From a bacterium (GTDB taxonomy: Bacteria > Zhuqueibacterota > Zhuqueibacteria > Zhuqueibacterales > Zhuqueibacteraceae): a stretch of 64,000 nucleotides of DNA. The stretch covers positions 124,001-188,000 of the forward strand of contig JAKLJX010000014.1 of NCBI GenBank assembly GCA_023150945.1, read 5' to 3'. Each line of letters opens with the position of its first letter. The first letter of the stretch is position 1. This document shows positions 42,988-52,586 of this stretch, piece after piece. The position numbers and the translations under genes were made by a program. The notes beneath the pieces are model-generated. The model worked only from the letters and a program-made list of their open reading frames with translations, was not told the origin of the DNA and made no database searches.

Positions 42988-44058
42988 TCAGTCGTCAACA
43001 GCGGATCCGGCTGCCGGCGGCAACTGGCCGGCGGCGGCCAGCAATTTCTCCAGAGCACGGACGCGCTTGAGCAGTTCCGGCAGGCGGCGAATGGCGGCTT
43101 CCTCGCGCCGCGCCTGCGCATGATCCCGGGCCGGATAGCCGGACACCACCGTGCCGGCCGGGATCGATTTCGTCACCCCCGCCTGCGCCCCGAAAGTCGT
43201 GCGGTCGCCGATCGCGATGTGGCCCACAAATCCGACCTGGCCCGCAATCGTCACCTCGCGGCCGATTTTGGTGCTGCCGGAGATGCCGGTCTGCGCGGCA
43301 ATCACGGTGTGCTCGCCAATCTCGACGTTGTGCGCCACGTGAATCAGATTGTCGAGCTTGGCCCCGCGCCGCAAATGGGTTTGACCGAAGGTACCGCGAT
43401 CGATCGTGCAGTTTGCGCCGATTTCGACCTCGTCCTCGATCACCACCGTGCCGAGATGCGGAATCTTGTGATAGCGGCCTTCGTGCCGCAGATAGCCGAA
43501 GCCGTCCGAGCCGATCACGCTGCCGAATTGAATGATGACGTTGCGACCCACCACCACGCCATGGCCAAGGCAAACGTGCGGAAACAGCACGCTGTTTGCG
43601 CCGATGCGCGCCTGCGGCCCCAGGTAGCAATGCGCGCCGATCTGCACGCGGTCGCCGATTTCACAACCGGCCTCGATGACGGCATAAGGCCCGATGCTCA
43701 CGTCTTTGCCCACGCGCGAGCGCGCATGAACCTGCGCGGTCGCCGCGACGCCGCTCGCCGGTGCGGGGCCGGGCAAAACCTTCTGGAGAATCGCGATAAA
43801 GGCCAAATAAGGATTGTCGACGCGGATCAGGGCCGCACGGGTGTTGGCGGCCACGGCCAGACTCTTGACGACCAGCACGGCCGCGGCCGGGGTCCGGTCG
43901 AGCTGATCGACAAAACGGGGTTGCGCGACAAAGGTCAAATCACCGCCGGCCGCCTGCTCGATGGGAGCAACGCCGGTAATCACGGTTTCGGCGTTGCCCT
44001 CCACCTCACCGCCGACGTGTCGCGCAAGCTCCGCGAGGCGTATAGGCTCGATTTTCAC
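42988..44058 (-). CDS. lpxD: UDP-3-O-acylglucosamine N-acyltransferase LpxD
   Basis: 356 residues. The N-terminal uridine-binding domain (1-100, [24 protein letters not shown]) is followed by a hexapeptide-repeat beta-helix (100-315) with the catalytic His in [16 protein letters not shown], and a C-terminal helix ([20 protein letters not shown]). LpxD adds the N-linked acyl chain in lipid A synthesis. The order bamA-skp-lpxD-lpxC/fabZ-lpxA is a highly conserved cluster. Confidence 0.96.
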   Translation of the reverse strand: MKIEPIRLAELARHVGGEVEGNAETVITGVAPIEQAAGGDLTFVAQPRFVDQLDRTPAAAVLVVKSLAVAANTRAALIRVDNPYLAFIAILQKVLPGPAPASGVAATAQVHARSRVGKDVSIGPYAVIEAGCEIGDRVQIGAHCYLGPQARIGANSVLFPHVCLGHGVVVGRNVIIQFGSVIGSDGFGYLRHEGRYHKIPHLGTVVIEDEVEIGANCTIDRGTFGQTHLRRGAKLDNLIHVAHNVEIGEHTVIAAQTGISGSTKIGREVTIAGQVGFVGHIAIGDRTTFGAQAGVTKSIPAGTVVSGYPARDHAQARREEAAIRRLPELLKRVRALEKLLAAAGQLPPAAGSAVDD

Positions 44059-44168
44059 CGCTGCTCCTGGCTGGGCATATGAACACGAAGAGGTGCCAGA
44101 TCATCCTTTCGGCGATTCCGAAAGCGCAATCTGAACACCTCCATAAACTCGCATGTGCAGCACGAGGG

Positions 44169-44732
44169 TTATTTCGTGGCGCCGGCCGGCTTGGTGGTCG
44201 CGACGGTCTTGTTCAGCTCCTCCAGGACTTTCGCGGTCAAATCCACCTGGTTCGGGCTCACGTAGAGGATGATGTTCGCGGCGTTGTCAAAGACGTAGTC
44301 AAACTTGTCCTGTTCGCTGATCTTTTTCACGGCACTGACGATCTTGTCGCTGAGCGGCTGCATGATCTCGGCCTGCTTCTTCTCCCCTTCGCCGTTTTGG
44401 CCCCATTTTTCCTGGGCGTACTGCTGGATGCGCAGCTCCAGGTTCTGCAGTTCGAGCAGCTTCTCGCGCTTCTTCTCCTCGCTCAACAACAACGCCTGCG
44501 ATTCAAGCTCGTCACGTTTCTGGGCGTACTCACGGCGCATGTTGTTGAACTCCTCTTCCCAGCCCTTATTGATCTCATCGAATTGCTTGCGCGCGTCTTG
44601 CGCCTCCTTGAAGCCTTCCAAAATCTTCTGGGTATTGACATGGCCGACTTTCGGCTGGGCAGCGACCGGATTGGCGTACAGCACGAACAGCAGCATGAGC
44701 AAACCACCAATCCACATGTAGGATGCCTTCAC
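44169..44732 (-). CDS. skp: Periplasmic OmpH/Skp-family chaperone
   Basis: 187 residues starting with GTG at 44732, which has AAGGAGG 5 bases upstream; an ATG 10 codons earlier lacks a site. Signal peptide to about residue 26 (VLYANPVAAQ). The body is a long coiled coil (about 40-135, RKQFDEINKGWEEEFNNMRREY...) between short strands, with the conserved ending VSPNQVDLTAKVLEELNK. Skp-type trimers hold unfolded outer-membrane proteins in the periplasm and hand them to BamA, encoded 59 bases upstream. Confidence 0.9.
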   Translation of the reverse strand: MKASYMWIGGLLMLLFVLYANPVAAQPKVGHVNTQKILEGFKEAQDARKQFDEINKGWEEEFNNMRREYAQKRDELESQALLLSEEKKREKLLELQNLELRIQQYAQEKWGQNGEGEKKQAEIMQPLSDKIVSAVKKISEQDKFDYVFDNAANIILYVSPNQVDLTAKVLEELNKTVATTKPAGATK

Positions 44733-44791
44733 TCCTACCTCCTTGATTAATGACTGATGCATGGTGTGTGGGTTCTGCGAATTACACTGAA

Positions 44792-47140
44792 TTAAAAACT
44801 ACGGCCAAAGATAAAATGCGGCTTCCACTGGCCTTTGCGCTTGCCGGTGGTGCTGTCCAGGTGATCAAAGCCGTAACCATAATCGAAGCCGATCACGCCG
44901 AGCAGCGGCATGAACATGCGCGCCCCGATTCCCACCGACCGGCGCAGATTATAGGGATCCATGCGCGAAAAATCCGACCAGGTGTTGCCCGCTTCCGCGA
45001 AGACCAAGCCGAACACCGTGGGGTTGGGCGCGATGGGCACCCGCCACTCGGCGGTGTACTTCAACATGGCCTTGCCGCCGACCCCGTAATCTCCGAACTC
45101 ATTCGAAGTCAAGGGGTCGTCATAACCGCGTAACGCGATGGAAGTGGACGAGATCCCCGAGCCGCCCATGAAGAAAAACTCGGTGAAGGGAATGCGGCTG
45201 TTTTTCTGCAGACCGTCCAGATAACCGGCTTGAAAGCTGGTGAACAGCACGAAGGGGCCGAAAGTCGGAAAGAACCAATCCGCCTGCAGTTGATGTTTGT
45301 GATAACTGACGTTGCCCTGCAGGGGGCCGCCGGCGAGATCACTGGTGAGGGAAACCTGGGAACCCGCGGTGGGAAATTCCGGCCGATTCAAGCTGTTGCG
45401 GCTGAAGATGTGGGTAATCGAGCTTTGCGTGAGCGGGCGATCTTCCAGGCCGATGGCGCGGCGTTCGGCCGGGGAAAGTGCCGCATAATCCTCGCGGAAA
45501 TCGGAATACTCCAGCGCCTGCAGGCGATAGATCCAATCCGTGCGAAAGAAATCATCCGGCCAGCGCAGGCGGCGGCCCAGGCGCAGCGAACCGCCGGTGC
45601 TACGATAGCCGTAACGGTCGTAGGAATAAACCCGCGAGCGCTTGGTGTCGAACACGCTGATGCCGGCCAGGGTGGGTGAATCGAAGAGCCAAGGCTCGGT
45701 GAAAGAGAGCTGGAAGGAGCGGAAGCTGCGCCCGAAATTCCAGTCGAAGGAAAGCCGCTGGCCGTTGCCGAGGAAATTGTTCATCGAAACGCCGATGGCA
45801 CCGATGAGCTTGTCGCGCTCGCTCCAGCCCGCGCTCATGTTGGCGGTGTCGGTGGATTTTTCGACCACTTCCAGGGAGACGTCGACTTTCTCGTCATCGA
45901 TCGGATGCACGTCAGGCTTGACGTCGGAAAAGTAGTTGAGCACGAACACTTCGCGCTGGCTGCGAATGAGCATGTCGCGGCTGAAGGTATCACCGGGCCG
46001 GACGAACAATTCCCGGCGAATCACCTTTTCCTTGGTCTTGGTGTTGCCGGAGATGCGAATCTTGTTGACGGTGACGGCCTTGCCCTCGGTGACGAGGAAG
46101 TGCAAATCGACGATGTTGCCTTCGCGGGCTTTTTCCACCGGATTGACGGTGGCATAGATGTAGCCGGCGTCATAATACAGGCTGCCCAGACGCTCGGTGA
46201 CCGCCTCGCGAATTTTCTTCGAGCTGTAAACGTCGCCCTTGCCGAACCCGAGCATGGCCGCGAGAATGCGGCTGTCGTAGAGGGTGTTGCCTTCCCAGGT
46301 AATGTCGCCGATGGTATGCCGCTCGCCCTCGGTGAGCCAAATGTCAATGAACATGTCCTTCTTCTGCGGGCCATAGTAGATGGAATCCCGCACGAACTCG
46401 ACTTCGCGGAAGCCCTGCGAGCGGTAGAAATCCAGCACCAGCTCGCGATCTTCTCGGTATTTTTCCGCCTCGAAATCCCCGCCGCCGAAGAAACCGTTCT
46501 CCTTGGTCTTCTTCATTTGCTTGCGCAGCTTCTTGTTGGAGAAGGAGGTGTTGCCGTGAAAGTTGATCTTTTCGATCTGTACTTTGTTGCCTTCTTCGAT
46601 CTTGACTTCGAGATCGACGCGGTCTTCGCCCGCCGGCGTGAGCGCCGGCTCGACTTTGGCCAGCAGGTAACCTTTGCTCTCGTAGAGCTTCTTGATTTTG
46701 CGGCGCACGCGCGCGGCTTCGCGCGGGCTCATCACCTGGCCTTTGAAGAAGGTCAACTCCTTTTCCAGGTCTTTCTTGCTGATCTTGTCGTTGCCGCTCA
46801 ATTCGATCTTGTTCAGGCGCGGGAACTCGCTCACGCGGATGACGAGATAAACGCCATCGCCGACCTGCTTTTCGAGCAGAATGGCGAGGTCGTCAAACAT
46901 GTCAAGCCCGGCAAGTTGGCGAATGGCATCCTGAATGTCGTCGCCGGTGATCTTCTCACCAACCGACAAGCCCGAGCTCAACCGGACGAAGTTGGCGTCG
47001 GCGGTCTTATTGCCTTCGACGGAGATGCCGAGAATGCTGAAGGAAGATTGCCGCGGTTGGGCGGAAACGCTGGCGAACCACAACAAGAAAAAGACAGGCA
47101 GTATGCTGGCGCAGGAACGAAACAATTTTTCCCAACTCAT
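44792..47140 (-). CDS. bamA: Outer-membrane protein assembly factor BamA
   Basis: 782 residues from the ATG at 47140, which starts a signal peptide (CASILPVFFLLWFASVSAQ). Five POTRA domains follow (about 30-440; for example ILGISVEGNKTADANFVRL, INFHGNTSFSNKKLRKQM, DITWEGNTLYDSRIL). The Omp85 barrel (about 450-782) ends in HFIFGRSF with a terminal Phe. The lid-lock VRGF/Y-type motif appears as ALRGYDDP. BamA folds and inserts outer-membrane proteins. It is the first gene of the long leftward envelope block and has a good promoter. Confidence 0.96.
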   Translation of the reverse strand: MSWEKLFRSCASILPVFFLLWFASVSAQPRQSSFSILGISVEGNKTADANFVRLSSGLSVGEKITGDDIQDAIRQLAGLDMFDDLAILLEKQVGDGVYLVIRVSEFPRLNKIELSGNDKISKKDLEKELTFFKGQVMSPREAARVRRKIKKLYESKGYLLAKVEPALTPAGEDRVDLEVKIEEGNKVQIEKINFHGNTSFSNKKLRKQMKKTKENGFFGGGDFEAEKYREDRELVLDFYRSQGFREVEFVRDSIYYGPQKKDMFIDIWLTEGERHTIGDITWEGNTLYDSRILAAMLGFGKGDVYSSKKIREAVTERLGSLYYDAGYIYATVNPVEKAREGNIVDLHFLVTEGKAVTVNKIRISGNTKTKEKVIRRELFVRPGDTFSRDMLIRSQREVFVLNYFSDVKPDVHPIDDEKVDVSLEVVEKSTDTANMSAGWSERDKLIGAIGVSMNNFLGNGQRLSFDWNFGRSFRSFQLSFTEPWLFDSPTLAGISVFDTKRSRVYSYDRYGYRSTGGSLRLGRRLRWPDDFFRTDWIYRLQALEYSDFREDYAALSPAERRAIGLEDRPLTQSSITHIFSRNSLNRPEFPTAGSQVSLTSDLAGGPLQGNVSYHKHQLQADWFFPTFGPFVLFTSFQAGYLDGLQKNSRIPFTEFFFMGGSGISSTSIALRGYDDPLTSNEFGDYGVGGKAMLKYTAEWRVPIAPNPTVFGLVFAEAGNTWSDFSRMDPYNLRRSVGIGARMFMPLLGVIGFDYGYGFDHLDSTTGKRKGQWKPHFIFGRSF

Positions 47141-47180
47141 TACGTGAACACCCTGGCTTGATTTTGATTCAAAGCGGCGC

Positions 47181-47209
47181 AAGGTAGCAATTTTTTGAAG
47201 GAATGTAAA
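47181..47209 (-). promoter_or_regulatory. Promoter of the bamA block
   Basis: On the minus strand TTTACA, 17-base A/T-rich spacer, TACCTT, placing initiation near 47174 and a leader of about 34 bases before bamA. Confidence 0.6.
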
Positions 47210-47439
47210 GCAGATTTTTCATGCTGTTCAAGCCATTAGACGCCTGCCAGAGCCATTTAGTTCTGCGGTGCCGGAAAACGCCGCAGTCACCGCTGGCCGC
47301 GGCCGGCAACGGCCACGTCAACCGCGCTCCGCCGCCGGCAGTGCCGCGGACAAACTGTGTTCATCGGAAAGTGCTCCCACCTCGGCTGAGTCGGGCTTTC
47401 CAAGATTTCGCGCACGGTGGCAATTCCGAGGTTTTTGAC

Positions 47440-47464
47440 GCAACGGCCAAGCCGTTGCAGGAAC
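47440..47464 (-). repeat. Dispersed palindromic repeat, copy 2
   Basis: Exact 25-base inverse copy of 833-857, again non-coding, with the same 8-bp hairpin and 3-base loop. Confidence 0.8.
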
Positions 47465-47863
47465 ACACATGGTGATGGGCTGCGCTTGCGGACGCACACG
47501 AAATATGCGGTGGGTGGAAAAAACGGTTGACTTTTTGTGATTTGACTCTTATTTTCGTGCCACTTTTGAACGTGCTCAGGATTTGAGACGTGTGGTGAGT
47601 TGGGTTTCGGGCTTTGGCCCGCTGATAAAGTACGTCGGTCGCGCCGGATGATCAAACGGGCGTGACGGTCTCCAATCATCATGAAAATGATCCCTCAATA
47701 CGAGCAAGCGGGACGCTGCGATACATTTTCATTATCGGAAATACCAGACGAAGACGCTATCAGTTACAGCCTTTTGTCAACAACTCCACTCCCACCACAA
47801 GATTGTCTTCAATCTTGATCCACAACACTTATCGTTTTGGCACCATTACTTTTCATCTCCCCC

Positions 47864-47938
<75 letters not shown>

Positions 47939-47975
47939 CTTTCTATTTATGCTGAACGTGTAACTGACTCCGGCT

Positions 47976-49907
47976 ATGAACGAAAACATCCAGGTGCAAT
48001 TTCCTGATGGCAGCACCCGGCAATTCCCCCAAGGCATTCTGCCCCGGGAGATTGTGAAGGAATTGGGCCGCTCGCTCGCTGAGAAGGCACTGGTCGCGCG
48101 CTTCAACGGCAGACTGATCGATCTCAACCGCCCCCTGCGCGAAGACGGCACGCTGCAATTTTTGACGTGGGACGATCCCGAAGGCCGCCAGGTTTACTGG
48201 CATTCCACCTCACATATCATGGCGCATGCCATCAAGGCGCTGTTTCCGGAGGCGCAATTCGGGGTTGGCCCGCCGATTGAAAACGGTTTTTATTACGACG
48301 TCGATGTCGATACCAAATTGACCGGCGATGATCTCGGCCGCATCGAAGCCAAAATGCAGGAGGTGATTGCGGCCAATCAACCGTTTCAGCGCGAAGATCT
48401 CTCGAAGGAGGGCGCAGTTGCGCTGTTCGAGCAACGCAGCGACAAATACAAGCTGGAGTTGCTGCGCGATTTGGAAGACGACCGTCCCAGCGTGTATCAC
48501 GAAGGCGATTTCGTCGATCTCTGCCGCGGCCCGCACTTGCCGGCTACCGGCGTGGTGAAGCATGTCAAGCTGCTCAGTATTGCGGGCGCATATTGGCGCG
48601 GCAACGAAAAAAACAAGATGCTGCAGCGCATTTACGGCATCTCGTTTCCGAAAAAAGAAATGCTGCAGCAGCATTTGCAACTGCTCGAAGAAGCCAAGAA
48701 GCGCGATCATCGCAAACTGGGCCACGACCTGGAAATTTTCCACATTACGCCCAGCGTCGGCGGCGGCCTGCCGCTGTGGCTGCCGAACGGCACCATCATC
48801 CGCGAGTCGCTGGAAGCTTTTCTGCGCCAAGAACAGCGCGCGCGCGGCTACCTGCCGGTGATCACGCCGCACATCGCGAACTTGAGCTTGTATCGCACCA
48901 GCGGGCATTACCCTTACTACAAAGACAGCCAGTTTCCTCCGCTCAAGCTGGAGGACGAGGAATTTCTGCTGAAGCCGATGAATTGCCCGCATCACCATCT
49001 GATTTACATGGCCCGGCCGCGCAGCTATCGTGAGTTGCCGCTGCGGCTGGCAGAATTCGGCACGGTTTACCGCTACGAGCAGTCGGGCGAGTTGAACGGC
49101 CTCACCCGGGTGCGCGGCTTCACGCAGGACGATGCGCATATCTATTGCACGCAAGATCAAGTCCGCGATGAAATCCGCGCCACGGTGGAGTTGACTCAGT
49201 TCGTGTTTCAAACCTTCGATATGAAGGTGCGCGTGCGTCTTTCGTTTCGCGATGAGAATGTCGAGAAATACGGCGGCGAAGCGCAGTTTTGGGAGCGGGC
49301 GCAGGCCGAGATCAAGGAAGTTGCCGACGAGATGGGACTGGATTACTTCATCGGCGTAGGCGAAGCTTCGTTCTATGGCCCCAAGATCGATTTCATGATT
49401 CGCGATGCGCTGAGCCGCACCTGGCAACTCGGCACGGTGCAGGTGGACTATGTGATGCCGGAGCGTTTTCAGCTCGAATACGTCGGCAGCGACAACAAGA
49501 AGCACCGGCCGGTGGTGATCCATCGCGCGCCTTTCGGCTCGATGGAGCGCTTCATCGGCATTTTGATCGAGCATTTCGCCGGCGCTTTTCCGCTCTGGCT
49601 GGCGCCGCTGCAGGTGGTGGTGATGCCGATCACCGATGCCCAGCTCGCCTACGCCCGCGCGGTGGAGCAGCAACTGCGGGCGCACGGCTTGCGCAGCCAC
49701 CTGGATGATCGCCCGGAGAAAATCAACTACAAGATTCGCGAGGCCGAGACCAAAAAGACGCCTTACATGGTCATTGTCGGCGCCAAGGAGGCCGAGGCGC
49801 AGCAAATTGCCGTGCGCAAGCGCAAGGTGGGCGATCTCGGCGTGTTCAGCCTCGAGGCATTTGCCCGGCAGTTGCAGGAAGAAATCGCGCATAAAGCCCT
49901 GTCCTGA
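47976..49907 (+). CDS. thrS: Threonyl-tRNA synthetase
   Basis: 643 residues, full length. Domains in order: TGS (1-60); the editing/SAD domain (about 70-225) with the HxxxH motif in HSTSHIMAHA and a Cys/His pair in DLCRGPHLPATG; the class II catalytic core with motif 2 (about RYEQSGELNGLTRVRGFTQDD) and motif 3 (HRAPFGSMERF); and the anticodon-binding domain (about 540-640). It charges tRNA-Thr and removes mischarged Ser. It leads the thrS-infC-rpmI-rplT-pheS-pheT cluster found in many bacteria. No T-box leader is visible. Confidence 0.97.
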   Translation: MNENIQVQFPDGSTRQFPQGILPREIVKELGRSLAEKALVARFNGRLIDLNRPLREDGTLQFLTWDDPEGRQVYWHSTSHIMAHAIKALFPEAQFGVGPPIENGFYYDVDVDTKLTGDDLGRIEAKMQEVIAANQPFQREDLSKEGAVALFEQRSDKYKLELLRDLEDDRPSVYHEGDFVDLCRGPHLPATGVVKHVKLLSIAGAYWRGNEKNKMLQRIYGISFPKKEMLQQHLQLLEEAKKRDHRKLGHDLEIFHITPSVGGGLPLWLPNGTIIRESLEAFLRQEQRARGYLPVITPHIANLSLYRTSGHYPYYKDSQFPPLKLEDEEFLLKPMNCPHHHLIYMARPRSYRELPLRLAEFGTVYRYEQSGELNGLTRVRGFTQDDAHIYCTQDQVRDEIRATVELTQFVFQTFDMKVRVRLSFRDENVEKYGGEAQFWERAQAEIKEVADEMGLDYFIGVGEASFYGPKIDFMIRDALSRTWQLGTVQVDYVMPERFQLEYVGSDNKKHRPVVIHRAPFGSMERFIGILIEHFAGAFPLWLAPLQVVVMPITDAQLAYARAVEQQLRAHGLRSHLDDRPEKINYKIREAETKKTPYMVIVGAKEAEAQQIAVRKRKVGDLGVFSLEAFARQLQEEIAHKALS

Positions 49908-49927
49908 CCCGGCGATCGGGGCGAAGC

Positions 49928-50488
49928 ATGGCGGCAGGCCTGAACGAAATTAACCAACCAAGGAGATTGAAAGCCACGTCACAGCAGAAAAAGTTCATTC
50001 GGATCAACCATCAGATTCGCGTGCCCAAAGTGCGGCTCATCGGAGCTGATGGCAGCCAAGTGGGGATCGTTTCCATTCAAGAAGCGCAAGCCGCGGCCGA
50101 GGCTGCTGGTCTCGATCTCGTCGAAATCGCGCCCCAGGCCGAACCCCCCGTCTGTCGCGTCATGGACTTTGGCAAATACAAGTACGAGTTGGGAAAGAAG
50201 GAGAAAGACAGCCGCAAGAAGGCGGCGGTCATCCACGTTAAAGAGGTGCGGTTCCGCCCGAAGATCGAAGAGCACGATTTCAACTTCAAGTCCAAGCACA
50301 TGCGCGACTTCCTGGAGAAGGGTGACAAAGTCAAAGCCACGGTCACCTTTCGCGGCCGGGAAATGGTGCATCGCGAGTTTGGCGAGGCCGTGATCACCCG
50401 CCTGGTCGAGTCGCTCGCCGACATCGCCAAAGTGGAGCGCCAAGTGCAAGAGGGGCGCAATCTCGTCGCATATTTCGTGAAAAAATAG
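49928..50488 (+). CDS. infC: Translation initiation factor IF-3
   Basis: The family match begins near [15 protein letters not shown] and covers the N-domain, linker helix ([17 protein letters not shown]) and C-domain ([18 protein letters not shown]). IF-3 binds the 30S subunit and checks the start codon. The start is uncertain. The first in-frame ATG is at 49928 (186 residues, weak site), but a clear AAGGAG lies at 49960-49965, inside that frame. Downstream of it the only sensibly spaced in-frame codon is ACG at 49976 (10 bases); TTG at 49967 is too close. infC commonly uses a rare start codon for self-regulation, so ACG initiation giving ~170 residues is plausible. Confidence 0.93.
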   Translation: MAAGLNEINQPRRLKATSQQKKFIRINHQIRVPKVRLIGADGSQVGIVSIQEAQAAAEAAGLDLVEIAPQAEPPVCRVMDFGKYKYELGKKEKDSRKKAAVIHVKEVRFRPKIEEHDFNFKSKHMRDFLEKGDKVKATVTFRGREMVHREFGEAVITRLVESLADIAKVERQVQEGRNLVAYFVKK

Positions 50489-50508
50489 ACCAGCAAAGCG
50501 AGACCATC

Positions 50509-50706
50509 ATGCCAAAATTGAAAACCAACCGCTCGGCCGCCAAGCGGCTGCGCGTCACTGCCAGCGGCAAGCTCAAACGCAACCGCGCCGGCAAGAGCCA
50601 CATTCTGACCAAGAAGGATCGCAAGCGCAAACGCCGTTTGCGTCAGGGCACTCTGGTGCATCGCGCCGACGCGCCGCGCATGGAGCGGTTGCTGGCGCGC
50701 GCCTGA
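50509..50706 (+). CDS. rpmI: 50S ribosomal protein L35
   Basis: 65 residues, highly basic, with the L35 pattern [20 protein letters not shown] and [17 protein letters not shown]. It lies 20 bases after infC. It is usually co-regulated with infC and rplT. Confidence 0.97.
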   Translation: MPKLKTNRSAAKRLRVTASGKLKRNRAGKSHILTKKDRKRKRRLRQGTLVHRADAPRMERLLARA

Positions 50707-50735
50707 TCTGCCCGGCCGGCACGCGACTGCCGGCC

Positions 50736-50770
50736 ACCCGCCCGGGCCGGGGCAACACCCGCCCGGGCCG
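50736..50770 (+). repeat. 14-base direct repeat in the rpmI-rplT gap
   Basis: ACCCGCCCGGGCCG occurs twice (50736-50749 and 50757-50770), 21 bases apart, in the 161-base spacer before rplT. Each unit contains the palindrome CCCGGG and could form alternative hairpins in the mRNA. Confidence 0.6.
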
Positions 50771-50867
50771 TTCAACAGCCACAAACACCCGCGATTGCGG
50801 AGTGCCGTTTTTGCGCCAAGCGCTTTGCCGCCTGGCGGTTTTTGATCCAAGGAAAGGTTGACATTCT

Positions 50868-51215
50868 ATGCCTCGTTCAAAATATGCCGTACCCTCGCAT
50901 CGTCGTCGTCGTAAGCTCATCAACAAAACCAAAGGCCGATGGGGCGGCAAGAAGAACTTGTTGCGCAGCGCGCGCGAGACTTATGAAAAGGGTCTCACTT
51001 ACGCCTATCGCGACCGGCGCGCCCGCCGCCGCAACATTCGCCGCTTGTGGATCACCCGCATCAATGCCGCTGCCCGCCTCGCTGGCACCACCTATTCGAC
51101 CTTGATGAGCGGCCTGAAAAAGAAACAAGTCGAAATCGACCGCAAAATGCTGGCGGATCTTGCGGTGAATGATCCCCAGGCTTTTGAGAATCTCGTGCGT
51201 CTCGCGCAGAACTAG
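50868..51215 (+). CDS. rplT: 50S ribosomal protein L20
   Basis: 115 residues with the typical long basic N-terminal helix ([27 protein letters not shown] is the region, residues 4-30) and the globular C-domain ([20 protein letters not shown]). AAGGAAAGG precedes the ATG. L20 is needed for early 50S assembly and often represses its own operon by binding the leader. The 161-base gap before the gene is long for this cluster. Confidence 0.97.
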   Translation: MPRSKYAVPSHRRRRKLINKTKGRWGGKKNLLRSARETYEKGLTYAYRDRRARRRNIRRLWITRINAAARLAGTTYSTLMSGLKKKQVEIDRKMLADLAVNDPQAFENLVRLAQN

Positions 51216-51372
51216 TGCCGGGCAGGGGAAGCAGGGTAGGTCAACTGAAATCATTTTCCCCGCACCGCGGCCGTGAGGCCTCGCCTCCGGTGACGCGGTT
51301 GCGCCCGCCGCTCGTGCCGCCGGCAATCAACGGCTGCAGGAACGGACAAATCTCCAAACCCGAGCACTGGTC

Positions 51373-52389
51373 ATGGCAGTATCCGAACAACTTTTCGCCG
51401 ATCTCGATCAACTCGAAGCCCGCTTCCTGGCGGCGCTTGCACAGGCCGCCAATGCCGCGGAGCTCGAAGCCGTGCGGGTCAAATATCTGGCCCGCAAAGG
51501 CGAGATCACCGAATCCTTCAAAATCCTGGCGCAAGCCGACCCGGCGGCCCGCCCGCGGCTGGGGCAGCGCTTGAATCAATTGCGCGATGCCAGCGCTGCG
51601 GCTTTTGCAGCCCGGCAAACCGCCCTGAGCCAGCCGCAAACGACCGGCCCGCAGATCGACCTCACGCTGCCTGGCATCCAGCGCCGTTTGGGGTCGCGCC
51701 ATCCCGTGTTGCAGGCGCTCGACGAAATCAAGAGCATCTTCGTGGGCATGGGCTTCACCGTGGAATCCGGCCCGCTGGCGGAGACCGACTACTACAATTT
51801 CGAAGCGCTCAACCTGCCTCCGGATCATCCCAGCCGCGACCTGCACGACACCTTCTATCTTTCCGATCCGCGCCAGGCCAACGGCACCACCCATTTGCTG
51901 CGGACGCACACGTCCCCGGTGCAAATCCACACGCTGGAGCGGAAGCCGCTGCCCATCCGCATTATCGCGCCCGGCCGTTGCTTCCGCAAAGACACGCCGG
52001 ACGCGACGCACTCGCCGGTCTTCCATCAAATCGAAGGCTTGTGGGTCGATGAGGGCGTGACCTTCGCGGATCTCAAAGGCGTGCTGTCCGCATTTGCCCG
52101 CAAGTTCTTCGACGAATCCGTCAAAACGCGCTTCCGGCCCAGCTATTTCCCCTTCACCGAACCCAGCGCCGAACTGGACGTGTGGTTCGAGGCACGGCAG
52201 TCGTGGATCGAGCTGCTGGGCTGTGGCATGGTCAATCCCATCGTGCTGGAGCGGCTGGGCATCGATACCGAAAGATACACCGGCTTCGCCTTTGGCATGG
52301 GTGTCGAACGGCCGGCCATGCGCAAGTACGGTGTCACGGATCTGCGGCTGTTTTATGACAACGATGTTCGCCTGTTGCGGCAGTTCTGA
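51373..52389 (+). CDS. pheS: Phenylalanyl-tRNA synthetase alpha subunit
   Basis: 338 residues. The N-terminal coiled coil (about 1-85) binds tRNA-Phe. The class II core shows motif 1 near GSRHPVLQALDEIKSIF, motif 2 in RIIAPGRCFRKDTPDATHSPVFHQIEG, and motif 3 GFAFGMGVERPAMRKYG. It forms an alpha2-beta2 enzyme with PheT, encoded 197 bases downstream; that gap is larger than usual but has no terminator. Confidence 0.97.
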   Translation: MAVSEQLFADLDQLEARFLAALAQAANAAELEAVRVKYLARKGEITESFKILAQADPAARPRLGQRLNQLRDASAAAFAARQTALSQPQTTGPQIDLTLPGIQRRLGSRHPVLQALDEIKSIFVGMGFTVESGPLAETDYYNFEALNLPPDHPSRDLHDTFYLSDPRQANGTTHLLRTHTSPVQIHTLERKPLPIRIIAPGRCFRKDTPDATHSPVFHQIEGLWVDEGVTFADLKGVLSAFARKFFDESVKTRFRPSYFPFTEPSAELDVWFEARQSWIELLGCGMVNPIVLERLGIDTERYTGFAFGMGVERPAMRKYGVTDLRLFYDNDVRLLRQF

Positions 52390-52586
52390 GACGAATTGCC
52401 CGCTGATCGCCGTCCGCTCTTGCCGGGCGGAAGTTTGAGAAGATACGCATCGCCGCCGGCGCCCGCACCCCGGGCGAAGCGGCAAACCCAATTTCAATCG
52501 TCATTCTGAACGAATCGCGCCGGCCGCGCGGCCACTCTTCCGCGCGTTGCCACTGATGATTCCGCGGGAATGACACCGGTTGCCCG

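Larger units (their letters stand above)
47141..47863. other. Divergent intergenic region between bamA and tRNA-Val
   Basis: 723 bases with the bamA promoter at the left and one copy of the dispersed palindromic repeat (47440-47464). The right part (from about 47500) has lower GC and should carry the promoter for the tRNA-Val/thrS transcript, though no hexamer pair is convincing. A perfect 8-bp hairpin (CAAGATTG/CAATCTTG, 47798-47817) lacks a T-run. No protein gene is supported. Confidence 0.5.

Noticed and set aside
47798-47817. Perfect 8-bp hairpin considered as a terminator
   Set aside because: No T-run on either side; low-GC stem in a spacer where a promoter is expected.
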